DNA from: an uncultured Caldimonas sp.
GTDB lineage: Bacteria > Pseudomonadota > Gammaproteobacteria > Burkholderiales > Burkholderiaceae
Direction of reading: 5' to 3'
Assembly (NCBI RefSeq): GCF_946480305.1
Contig: NZ_CAMLJQ010000008.1
Span: 1-64,000 of the forward strand
DNA length: 64,000 nucleotides
Below, in pieces: positions 16,652 through 25,202 of the stretch. The stretch's first letter is position 1, and every line of letters begins with the position of its first letter. The position numbers and the translations under genes are program-made. The notes under the pieces are model-generated. The model was not told the DNA's origin. It saw nothing but the letters and a program-made list of their open reading frames with translations, and did not search any database.

Positions 16652-17526
16652 CCGGCGCATCGACTCCCGCCGCCAAGTACCGTGCCGCGGCGGCGCACTA
16701 TGCGCTGCACGCGGTGCTGGTGGTGTTCTTTCTGTTCCCGCTGGTGTTCATGGCCGCATCGGCCTTCAAGGGCGACGAGGCCCAGTTGCTGGCCGACATG
16801 GGCAGCCTCAAGGCCTTCGTGCCGTACGGCGACTTGTCGCTGCAGAACTTCCGCGACGTGTTCGAGCGCACACCCTTCCTGCAGGCCTTGGCCAACTCGC
16901 TGCTCACGGTGAGCATCACCGTGGTGCTGGGCCTGCTCGTGAACAGCATGCTGGCCTATGCGCTGGCGCGCTTTCGCTTCGCGGGCCGCAACCTGCTGCT
17001 GTCGGTCATCGTTGCGCTGATCATCATCCCGTTCGAGGCGATCGCGGTGCCCTTGCTGCTGCTGGTGAACCAGCTGCCCTGGTGGGACGGCAGCACCGGC
17101 TGGCTCGACAGCTACCGCGTGCAGATCATCCCGTTCATCGCGCACGCGTTCTCGGTCTACCTGTTCTATCAATTCTTCATCGCGCTGCCGAAAGACCTGG
17201 AAGAGGCCGCGCTGATGGACGGCGCCAGCCGCTGGCGCATCTACTGGAGCATCGTGCTGCCGCTGTCCAAGCCGGTGATCGCCACCGTCGCGGTGCTGCA
17301 GTTCCTGGCGCGCTGGGGCGATCTCCTGTGGCCGGTGATGGTGGTGCGCGGCGACGAGTTCGCGACGCTGCCGCTGGCGATGCAGACCTTCTTCGGACAG
17401 TTCCCGCGCCAGTGGGGCGACGTGATGGCGTTTGCCGCGATGGCAACGCTGCCGACGCTGCTGCTGTTCATCTTCTTCCAGCGCTGGTTCGTGCGCAGCG
17501 CGATCTCCAGCGCCATCAAAGGCTGA
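16648..17526 (+). CDS. ABC sugar transporter permease (MalG/UgpE type)
   Basis: A 292-residue inner-membrane protein with six hydrophobic segments. The EAA loop is LEEAALMDGASRWRIYWSIVLP. MalG-type features include the cytoplasmic start and the IIPFEAIAVPLLLLVNQLPW stretch in the middle. It is translationally coupled to the other permease and ends 8 bases before the ATPase gene. Confidence 0.9.
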   Translation: MTGASTPAAKYRAAAAHYALHAVLVVFFLFPLVFMAASAFKGDEAQLLADMGSLKAFVPYGDLSLQNFRDVFERTPFLQALANSLLTVSITVVLGLLVNSMLAYALARFRFAGRNLLLSVIVALIIIPFEAIAVPLLLLVNQLPWWDGSTGWLDSYRVQIIPFIAHAFSVYLFYQFFIALPKDLEEAALMDGASRWRIYWSIVLPLSKPVIATVAVLQFLARWGDLLWPVMVVRGDEFATLPLAMQTFFGQFPRQWGDVMAFAAMATLPTLLLFIFFQRWFVRSAISSAIKG

Positions 17527-17534
17527 TCCTCGAC

Positions 17535-18590
<1,056 letters not shown>

Positions 18591-18645
18591 AAGGGGCGGC
18601 CGTGAGCGGCGAGCTTTGCGACAATCGCTCGCACTCCGCCTTGCC

Positions 18646-19668
18646 ATGGATCTCAAACAACTCTCTGCCCGCCTGGGCTTGTCGCCCACCACCGTCAGCC
18701 GTGCGCTGAACGGGTATTCCGACGTCAGCGAGCGCACGCGCCAGCGGGTCGTCGAAGCGGCGCGCGAACTGGGCTATCAACCCAACCTCGCGGCCCGGCG
18801 GTTGGCGCTCGGCAAGGCCGACGCCATCGGCATCGTGCACCCCACAGGCTCCGGCCACCTCGGCGACCCGCGCTTTCTCGAGGTGGTCGATGGCCTCACC
18901 GAGCGCTTTGCCGCGCAGCAGATGGACCTGCTGATCGCGTCCGCGAGGCCCGAGGACGAAATCGCCACCTATGACCGCCTGCTGCGCGGGCACCGGGTGG
19001 ACGGCTTCATCGTGCCGCACACGCGTCGCTCCGATTCCCGCATCGACTACCTGGCCCGCTCGGGTGCGCCGTTCGTGGCCTATGGCCGCACCGACGACGC
19101 CAGCGACTACGCCTGGTTCGACTTCGACAACGAGGCGGGCACCGTGCTCGCCGTGCAGCGTCTGCAGGCCTTCGGGCACCGGCGCATCGGCTACATCCAT
19201 GCGCCGCTGGACCTGAACTTCGCGTACCAGCGCCACCAGGGTTATCTGCGCGGCATGCGAGAGACGGGCCTGCCCGTGGACGATCGGCTCTTGGTTGCGG
19301 CGGGATTCGGCCGGCGTGGCGGGTACGAAGCCATGCACGCCTTGCTCGCATCGGACCCTCGTCCCACCGCGGTGATCGTCGACAACAACCTCAGCGGCGT
19401 CGGCGTGGTGCGCTGCCTGCTCGACGCCGGCATTGCGCTCGGCAGGGAGCTGTCCGTGATCGTCTACGACGGCACCCCCGCGGACTCGACCGTGCAGGAC
19501 CTGCAAGTCACCGCGATCGAACAACCCACGCCGCATGGCGCGGGTGTGGCCCTCGCCGACCTGATGCTCGGCGTCATCGCGGGCAAGCCGGTGCAGGAAC
19601 TGCAGACGCTGTGGTCGCCGCGCATCGGCCCGGGCCAGTCCGACGGCCCTGCACCTGCCGAACCATGA
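18646..19668 (+). CDS. LacI-family transcriptional regulator of the alpha-glucoside cluster
   Basis: A 340-residue regulator. Residues 1-45 form the helix-turn-helix and hinge (LKQLSARLGLSPTTVSRALNGYSDVSERTR, then GYQPNLAARRLALGKA). The rest is the periplasmic-binding-protein-like sensor domain with FGHRRIGYI, typical of LacI/GalR. It lies 55 bases after the ATPase gene in the same direction. It most likely binds the three operators before lamB and releases them on binding an alpha-glucoside or a phosphorylated derivative. Confidence 0.9.
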   Translation: MDLKQLSARLGLSPTTVSRALNGYSDVSERTRQRVVEAARELGYQPNLAARRLALGKADAIGIVHPTGSGHLGDPRFLEVVDGLTERFAAQQMDLLIASARPEDEIATYDRLLRGHRVDGFIVPHTRRSDSRIDYLARSGAPFVAYGRTDDASDYAWFDFDNEAGTVLAVQRLQAFGHRRIGYIHAPLDLNFAYQRHQGYLRGMRETGLPVDDRLLVAAGFGRRGGYEAMHALLASDPRPTAVIVDNNLSGVGVVRCLLDAGIALGRELSVIVYDGTPADSTVQDLQVTAIEQPTPHGAGVALADLMLGVIAGKPVQELQTLWSPRIGPGQSDGPAPAEP

Positions 19669-19750
19669 GCCTGGACGCGATGGGTGGTTGCCGCGCAACA
19701 GGCGCGCGCTACTCGCCTCTTGCCTAGACTTCACGCCTCTTGCATGGGCT

Positions 19751-19793
19751 CTGGAACGATCCGGCGCCCGACATCACGCGGGGACGACCCCGC
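19751..19793 (+). promoter_or_regulatory. Guanidine-II (mini-ykkC) riboswitch
   Basis: Two short hairpins, each with an ACGA tetraloop. P1 is CTGGA-ACGA-TCCGG (19751-19764); P2 is GCGGGG-ACGA-CCCCGC (19778-19793). They are joined by 13 bases. Paired stems with ACGR loops are the definition of the mini-ykkC RNA, which binds free guanidinium between the two loops. P2 ends 6 bases before the ribosome site GAGGA (19800-19804) of the downstream SMR exporter gene, as expected for translational control. Confidence 0.9.
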
Positions 19794-19811
19794 AGCATCG
19801 AGGACCGTGAC

Positions 19812-20129
19812 ATGCCGTGGGCGTTGTTGTTTCTGGCCGGCCTGCTCGAAATCGGCTGGGCCGTGGGGTTGAAGTACAGCGAAGGATTGAGCCGGGGGAT
19901 CGGGGTCGCCGCATTCACGCTCGTCGCGATGGTCGGCAGTGTCGTGCTGCTGGCGCTGGCGATGAAGCACATCCCGCTCGGCACCGCCTACGCCGTGTGG
20001 ACGGGCATCGGCGCGGTGGGCACCGCGGTGCTGGGCATCGTGCTGTTCGGCGATGCCGTCACGCCGATGCGCATCGCGTGCCTTGCACTGATCGTGCTCG
20101 GTATCGTCGGCCTCAAGCTCGCGGCGTAG
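19812..20129 (+). CDS. gdx: Guanidinium exporter, SMR family (Gdx/SugE)
   Basis: A 105-residue small multidrug resistance protein with four membrane helices. The conserved glutamate is in GLLEIGWAVGLKYSEG (Glu13), as in Gdx/SugE proteins, and the helix-3 signature GTAYAVWTGIGAVG is intact. Gdx proteins export guanidinium in exchange for protons. The guanidine-II riboswitch immediately upstream supports this role over that of a general quaternary-amine exporter. The gene end overlaps the convergent GST gene by 17 bases. Confidence 0.92.
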   Translation: MPWALLFLAGLLEIGWAVGLKYSEGLSRGIGVAAFTLVAMVGSVVLLALAMKHIPLGTAYAVWTGIGAVGTAVLGIVLFGDAVTPMRIACLALIVLGIVGLKLAA

Positions 20130-20775
20130 CCTTCGACTGCGCGGCACGTTCCTGGTCGGCCTTGCGGTCGGCGTTGACCTTCTGTGCGCTCGCACGTTCG
20201 CCGATCAGGCGGGTGTAGCTTTTCCAGTCGATCTCGTGCTCGAGCAGCAGGTCGCTGCCATAGACCGCCTTGGTGGCCAGCCCCACGAGGGGCAGGTGCA
20301 CGAAGGCCGCGCAATCGGCCTGCGTGAAGGTGTCGCCCGCGACGTACGGCGAGAACTTCGCGAGTCGCTTGAAGCCCGGGATGTGCTTGGACAGCAGCGT
20401 GCGCACGCGCGCCTGGTGGCTTTCGCTCACGCTGCCGCCGAAGAAGGCCTGCGGGTACAGCTCGCGCGCGACGAGTTCGAGATGCAGTTCGAGGAAGGTG
20501 ACCAGTTCGCGCACCTTGGCGGCAGCCCACGGGTCGGACGGCACCAGCGCCGGTTGCGGCCAGCGCGCTTCGAGGTAGTCCATGATCACCTGGCTCTCGC
20601 ACAGCGCACCCTGCTCGGTGCGGATGAACGGCACCTTGCCGAGCGGCGAGTCGGGCAGGATCTCCGGCCGGCCGGCGGCCACCGTTTCCTCGGTGAAGGG
20701 CACGCCCTTTTCCAGCAGTGCCAGCTTGACCTTGTTGTAGTAGTTGGACAGCGAGAATCCGCACAGCACGAGCAT
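20113..20775 (-). CDS. Glutathione S-transferase family protein
   Basis: A 220-residue protein with an N-terminal thioredoxin-like domain (MLVLCGFSLSNYYNKVKLALLEKGVPF; SPLGKVPFI with the cis-proline; ESQVIMDYLE, the glutathione gamma-glutamyl contact) and a helical C-terminal domain with FTQADCAAF. A serine or tyrosine near residues 8-13 would be catalytic. Substrate unknown. The C-terminal tail is highly charged (KVNADRKADQERAAQSK). It is monocistronic and convergent with the Gdx gene. Confidence 0.85.
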   Translation of the reverse strand: MLVLCGFSLSNYYNKVKLALLEKGVPFTEETVAAGRPEILPDSPLGKVPFIRTEQGALCESQVIMDYLEARWPQPALVPSDPWAAAKVRELVTFLELHLELVARELYPQAFFGGSVSESHQARVRTLLSKHIPGFKRLAKFSPYVAGDTFTQADCAAFVHLPLVGLATKAVYGSDLLLEHEIDWKSYTRLIGERASAQKVNADRKADQERAAQSKATPRA

Positions 20776-20894
20776 CGGTGTCTCCAGCGAGTCAGAGGTT
20801 GAGAGGCAGTCTAGGAGGCTGTGCGGGCGCCAGGTGTAGCGCAGGTGACACCCGTCTGCTGCCGATAATGGCCGTTTCACGATGGGAGCCGCGA

Positions 20895-21299
20895 ATGAAA
20901 CCGAAACTCAGCCTCGTCACGTCGGGAACCTCGGACCTGCCGCGCGCGGTCGCGTTCTACCGCGATGGCCTCGGTTGGCCTCTGCACGAGGCCAGCAACG
21001 ACAACGTCGCGTTTTTCGTGGTCGGTGAGCGCGTGCTGTTCGGGGTGTTCGGGCGCGAGGCGTTGGCGGAGGACGCCGGTGTCGACCCGCAGGGCCAGGG
21101 CTTTCGTGGCCTGACGCTGGCCCACAACGTCGGCTCGCCGGCCGAGGTGGATGCCACGTTGGCCGAAGCGGTGCGTGTTGGGGCGACGCTGGTGAAAGCC
21201 GGCGAGCCGGTGTTCTGGGGCGGCTACCGCGGCTACTTCGCCGATCCTGACGGCCTGCTGTGGGAAGTGGCGCACAACCCGTTCATGGACCTGACCTGA
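20895..21299 (+). CDS. VOC family (glyoxalase-like) protein
   Basis: A 134-residue protein with the two beta-alpha-beta-beta-beta modules of the vicinal-oxygen-chelate fold: AVAFYRDGLGWPL early and GYRGYFADPDGLLWEVAHNP at the end, the latter containing the usual metal-binding glutamate. Function unassigned; such small members often are glyoxalase/dioxygenase-like or antibiotic-binding. The stop shares bases with the start of the next gene (TGATG at 21297-21301), which suggests coupled translation. Confidence 0.85.
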   Translation: MKPKLSLVTSGTSDLPRAVAFYRDGLGWPLHEASNDNVAFFVVGERVLFGVFGREALAEDAGVDPQGQGFRGLTLAHNVGSPAEVDATLAEAVRVGATLVKAGEPVFWGGYRGYFADPDGLLWEVAHNPFMDLT

Positions 21300-21787
21300 T
21301 GCTGCCACTCGCCATGCCGGCCTTCCTCGACAAGCTGTGCCCCCGGGCGGAACTCGCGGCGCGGCTGTCCCGCCTGCCCAAGCCGGTGGTGTTCACCAAC
21401 GGCGTGTTCGACATCCTGCACCGCGGCCACGTGACCTATCTCGCGCAAGCGCGGGCCCTTGGCGCCAGCCTGGTGCTGGGGCTCAACAGCGATGCGTCCG
21501 CGCGTGGCCTGGGCAAGGGGCCGGACCGGCCGCTCAACGCCGAGGCCGATCGGGCCTGCGTGCTGGCTGCATTGGAAAGCGTGAGCCTCGTCACCTTGTT
21601 CGACGAGCCGACGCCTTTGGAACTGCTGCAACTGGTACGGCCCGACATCTATGTGAAGGGCGGTGACTACGACATCGAGACGTTGGCCGAAACCACGCTC
21701 GTGCGCTCGTGGGGCGGGCGCGCGCAGTCGATCGCCTTTGTCGACGGCTACTCGACCACGGCGCTGGTCAAGCGGATCCGCGGCTAG
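21299..21787 (+). CDS. rfaE2: D-glycero-beta-D-manno-heptose 1-phosphate adenylyltransferase
   Basis: A 162-residue nucleotidyltransferase. FTNGVFDILHRGHVTYLAQA holds the HxGH adenylyl-transfer motif; LNSDASARGLGKGPDRPLN and YVKGGDYDIETLAE are typical of the HldE C-terminal/RfaE2 family, which makes ADP-heptose for the LPS inner core. Only the adenylyltransferase domain is present, as in other Burkholderiales where the kinase RfaE1 is a separate gene. The last 20 bases overlap the convergent rhombosortase gene. Confidence 0.9.
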   Translation: MLPLAMPAFLDKLCPRAELAARLSRLPKPVVFTNGVFDILHRGHVTYLAQARALGASLVLGLNSDASARGLGKGPDRPLNAEADRACVLAALESVSLVTLFDEPTPLELLQLVRPDIYVKGGDYDIETLAETTLVRSWGGRAQSIAFVDGYSTTALVKRIRG

Positions 21788-22355
21788 CGAAGCGGTGGGT
21801 CGCCACGGCGAGAACCGCTGCGAGCAGCCCTGCGAGCGCACCGCTGGCGTGTGCGGCCACCGCGACGGGAAAGCCCCAGTCCGTGTCCGTCTGCAGCGCC
21901 GCGTCCCACGGCGCTTCGAACATCACCTTCAGTGCCACGCCTGCGAGCAGGCAGGCGCCGATCCAGCGCCGCCTGGGTGTCGGCTCGCGGCACAGAAAGA
22001 CGCCTGCGACCACCACACCGGCATGCAGCACGCCGGACAGGCCTGCGTAGCGATGCAAGCCGTCGGCATACGCCAGCAGCGCGTGCGTCGCCGGCCAGGC
22101 GGCAAGCCAGGCGAGGGTCGCCCCCAGCGGCAGGCGAGCCGCGCCGCCGAGCCACGCGAGCAGCGCCAGGCCCGCAAGGTTGGCGGCGAGGTGCAGCGTG
22201 GTGAAGTGCACTCCCACCGGCGACCACCATCGCCACATGTCGAACGGGTGTGCCGCCAGCCACACGAGCTGCCGACTCGGCACGAAAAACCCCACCAGGG
22301 CGACCGTGGCCAGCACGGCACACAGAGCGACCCACGCGCGCCCGCCGGCGCTCAT
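21768..22355 (-). CDS. rrtA: Rhombosortase (rhomboid-type sorting protease)
   Basis: A 195-residue inner-membrane rhomboid-like protein. The intramembrane serine protease elements are visible: HxxxN at His55-Asn59 (LHLAAN), GLSG with Ser107 followed by His111, and a late-helix His169. Length and the short GLSGVLHA loop match the rhombosortase subgroup, which cleaves proteins with a GlyGly-CTERM tail. A GTG at 22367 (GTGA overlap with glnE) is an alternative start. A clear candidate substrate, the subtilase with a Gly-rich C-terminus, is encoded at 47671-49311. Confidence 0.75.
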   Translation of the reverse strand: MSAGGRAWVALCAVLATVALVGFFVPSRQLVWLAAHPFDMWRWWSPVGVHFTTLHLAANLAGLALLAWLGGAARLPLGATLAWLAAWPATHALLAYADGLHRYAGLSGVLHAGVVVAGVFLCREPTPRRRWIGACLLAGVALKVMFEAPWDAALQTDTDWGFPVAVAAHASGALAGLLAAVLAVATHRFASRGSA

Positions 22356-22363
22356 GCCGTCGA

Positions 22364-25117
22364 TCACCCTTCGAACACGTGGCGCCACAGCGCCAGCACG
22401 GCATCGCGTTGCGCTGCCAGTTCGTCGGGTGAAAAGTGCGTGTCCTGCTCGTTCAGCCGTGCCTTGTGCTGCGCGCGGCGCAGCTCGCGATACGCGTCAG
22501 CCGCAGCACTGCCGACGCCGGCGGGCAGCAGCCCGGCCGCTTCGGCGCGCTGCAGCAGCGCGATGTTGCCGGCGTTGTCGTGCAGTTCCGGATGTGCGGC
22601 GCCATGTGCCAGCACGAGGTACTGCACCGCGAACTCCACGTCCATCATCGCGCCCGGGCTGTGTTTCACGTCGAAGCGCTCGCCCTTGGTCGGATGCGCG
22701 TCGCGCACCTTCTGCCGCATGGACTTGATCTCTTCCTTCAGCGCGGCATGGTCGCGCGGCGCGGCGATGACGGCGCGCCGCACGGACTCGAAGCGCGGGC
22801 CGATGCTGGCGTCGCCGGCGCAGAAGCGAGCGCGTGTGATCGCCTGGTGCTCCCAGGTCCACGCCGTGTTGCTGCCGCGGCCGGCCTGGTAGGCCTCGAA
22901 GGCGGTGAGCGACGTGACCAGCAGCCCCGAGTTGCCGTTGGGCCGCAGCGCGGTGTCGATCTCGAACAGCTCGCCCGCCGCGGTGCGCAGCGTGAGCCAC
23001 GTGATCAGCTTGCGCGCGAACGCGGCATACGCCTCCGGCGCGCGCTCGTCGTCGTCGTCGAACACGAACACCACGTCGAGGTCGCTGCCGTAGCCCAGCT
23101 CCTTGCCGCCCAGCTTGCCGTAGGCAATCACCGCAAAGCGTGGTTGCTCGCGATGGCGCAGCTTCAGGTGCTGCCAGGCCCAGCGCATCGTGCATTCCAC
23201 GGTGGCGTCGGCCAGCAGCGACAGGTCGTCGGCCACCTGCTCGACGGTGATGTGGCCTTCGACATCACGCACCAGTGTGCGGAAGACTTCGGCATGGTGC
23301 GCGCGGCGCAGCGTGTCGAGCAGCGCTTCCTCGTCTGCCTGGCCGGAGCGCGCCCAGGCGTCGTGGCGTTGCTCCAGGTCGCGAACGAAACCTTCGGGCT
23401 CGAAGCGGGTGTAGATGAGGCGCGGGTCGGCCAGTTCGTCGATCACGCCCGGGTGGCGCATCAGGTAGCGCATCGGCCAACGGGCCAGGCCGAGCAGCCG
23501 CAACAGGCGCTGGTGCACTTCCTGCCGCTCGACGAGCAGCGCCACATAGCTGTCGCGGCGCAGCAGCGGCTCGATCCAGTCGACGAAGCGCACGGCTGCA
23601 TCCATCGGGCAGCCCCCCTGCTGCACCGCATGCGCCGAGCGCAGGATCAGCTTGCCCAGGCGCTGCTTGGTCTCGTCGCGCAGCGCCCGCACGCGGGGAT
23701 GCTCGATCCACGGGCGCACACGTTCGGCCAGCTCGGGAGGCAGGCGGTCGAGAAAGGCGTCGCTGTCCAGCGGCGGGGGCGGCACGCCGCAGGAGCCTTT
23801 GCTGCAGCCGCCGCTCTTCGGCGCCTGGCCGTCGTGCAGCAGTGCGTCGAATTCCATCGCGACGAACTCGCGCGTCTCGCACAGCGTGTCGAGCAGCTCG
23901 CAGGTTTCGGCGTTGCAGACGAAACCCATGCTGCGCGCGATCCAGGCCAGGTCGCCATCGCCGGTGGGCAGCAGATGGGTCTGCTGGTCGTCGAGGTACT
24001 GGATGCGGTGCTCCACGCGCCGCAGGAAGACATAGGCCGCGGTCAGCTTCTGCGCCGTCTCGGCCTTCATCACGCCCACGGCGGTCAGCCGCTCCAGCGC
24101 CTTGACGGTGGAGCGCGTGCGGATCTCGGGGAACTGGCCACCGCGCACCACCTGCAGCAACTGCACGATGAATTCGATCTCGCGGATGCCGCCGCGCGAC
24201 AGCTTCACGTCGTTGGCCCGTTCGGGCCGGCCGGCGGCGCGGCGCTGGGCTTCGTCGCGGATCTTGCGGTGCAGGCTGCGCAGGCCCTCGAACACGCTGT
24301 AGTCGAGGTAGCGGCGGAACACGAACGGCACCACCACGCCACGCAGCTGCACCGCCCGGCCGGAGGCCACCGACTCGCGCGGCGCCACCACCCGGCTCTT
24401 CAACCAGGCGAAGCGCTCCCACTCCCGCCCCTGCACCAGGAAATACTCTTCCAGCATGGCCAGGCTGACCACCGGCGGGCCGGAATTGCCGTTGGGCCGC
24501 AGCGCCAGGTCGACGCGGAACACGAAGCCGTCGTCGGTGGCGTCCCCGATCAGCGAGTACAGGCTGCGTGCCACCTGCGAGAAGTATTCGTGCGCGCTGA
24601 TCTTGCCGGCGCCGTCGGGCCGGCCGACGGTGTGGCCTTCTTCCTCGTAGACATAGATCAAGTCGATGTCGGACGAGACGTTCAGCTCGCGCCCGCCCAG
24701 CTTGCCCATGCCGACGACCCAGAAGTCGATGCGCTCGCCGGCCTCGTTGACCGGCATGCCGTAGCGCTCGTCCTGCTCGGCACGGGCGGCGGCGAGCGCG
24801 CGGTCGAGCGTCACCTCGGCGAGTTCGGTCATCGCGCGGGCGACGTCGGCCATGTCGGCGTTGCGCTCCACGTCGAGCACGGCGAGGCGCTCGAGTGTGA
24901 GCTGCCGGGCCACGCGCAGCGCCGAGGGCAGGACGCGCCCTTGCGCGAGCAGCGTGTCGATCAGGGCAGAGAGCGTTTCGCGGCCGGGCAGGCCGGGCGG
25001 CAGCAGCGACAGTTCCTGCGCATAGCGGCGGCGGATGCGCTGGACAAAGCGCGAATGGTCGGCCGAAGCGCCCGGTGCGGCGTCAGACCTTGCAACGTCT
25101 TGTTCTGTGAAACCCAT
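22364..25117 (-). CDS. glnE: Glutamine synthetase adenylyltransferase/adenylyl-removing enzyme
   Basis: A 917-residue bifunctional enzyme that adds and removes AMP on glutamine synthetase according to the PII signal. Both nucleotidyltransferase halves are present: GMGKLGGRELNVSSDIDLI in the N-terminal (adenylyl-removing) half and YGKLGGKELGYGSDLDVVFVFDDD in the C-terminal (adenylylating) half, each followed by a glutamine-synthetase-adenylyltransferase helical bundle. Length is normal. A cysteine-rich insert (GGCSKGSCGVPPPP) near the middle is unusual. It is divergent from yhdP, with 85 bases between. Confidence 0.95.
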   Translation of the reverse strand: MGFTEQDVARSDAAPGASADHSRFVQRIRRRYAQELSLLPPGLPGRETLSALIDTLLAQGRVLPSALRVARQLTLERLAVLDVERNADMADVARAMTELAEVTLDRALAAARAEQDERYGMPVNEAGERIDFWVVGMGKLGGRELNVSSDIDLIYVYEEEGHTVGRPDGAGKISAHEYFSQVARSLYSLIGDATDDGFVFRVDLALRPNGNSGPPVVSLAMLEEYFLVQGREWERFAWLKSRVVAPRESVASGRAVQLRGVVVPFVFRRYLDYSVFEGLRSLHRKIRDEAQRRAAGRPERANDVKLSRGGIREIEFIVQLLQVVRGGQFPEIRTRSTVKALERLTAVGVMKAETAQKLTAAYVFLRRVEHRIQYLDDQQTHLLPTGDGDLAWIARSMGFVCNAETCELLDTLCETREFVAMEFDALLHDGQAPKSGGCSKGSCGVPPPPLDSDAFLDRLPPELAERVRPWIEHPRVRALRDETKQRLGKLILRSAHAVQQGGCPMDAAVRFVDWIEPLLRRDSYVALLVERQEVHQRLLRLLGLARWPMRYLMRHPGVIDELADPRLIYTRFEPEGFVRDLEQRHDAWARSGQADEEALLDTLRRAHHAEVFRTLVRDVEGHITVEQVADDLSLLADATVECTMRWAWQHLKLRHREQPRFAVIAYGKLGGKELGYGSDLDVVFVFDDDDERAPEAYAAFARKLITWLTLRTAAGELFEIDTALRPNGNSGLLVTSLTAFEAYQAGRGSNTAWTWEHQAITRARFCAGDASIGPRFESVRRAVIAAPRDHAALKEEIKSMRQKVRDAHPTKGERFDVKHSPGAMMDVEFAVQYLVLAHGAAHPELHDNAGNIALLQRAEAAGLLPAGVGSAAADAYRELRRAQHKARLNEQDTHFSPDELAAQRDAVLALWRHVFEG

Positions 25118-25202
25118 CGTACAGCTCCGGGTCTATGCTAGATTGGCCGCGCTTCGTCCCTGGGTGCGCGGCGTGCAACACCCCTGCCGTTGCCGAGTCT
25201 TC

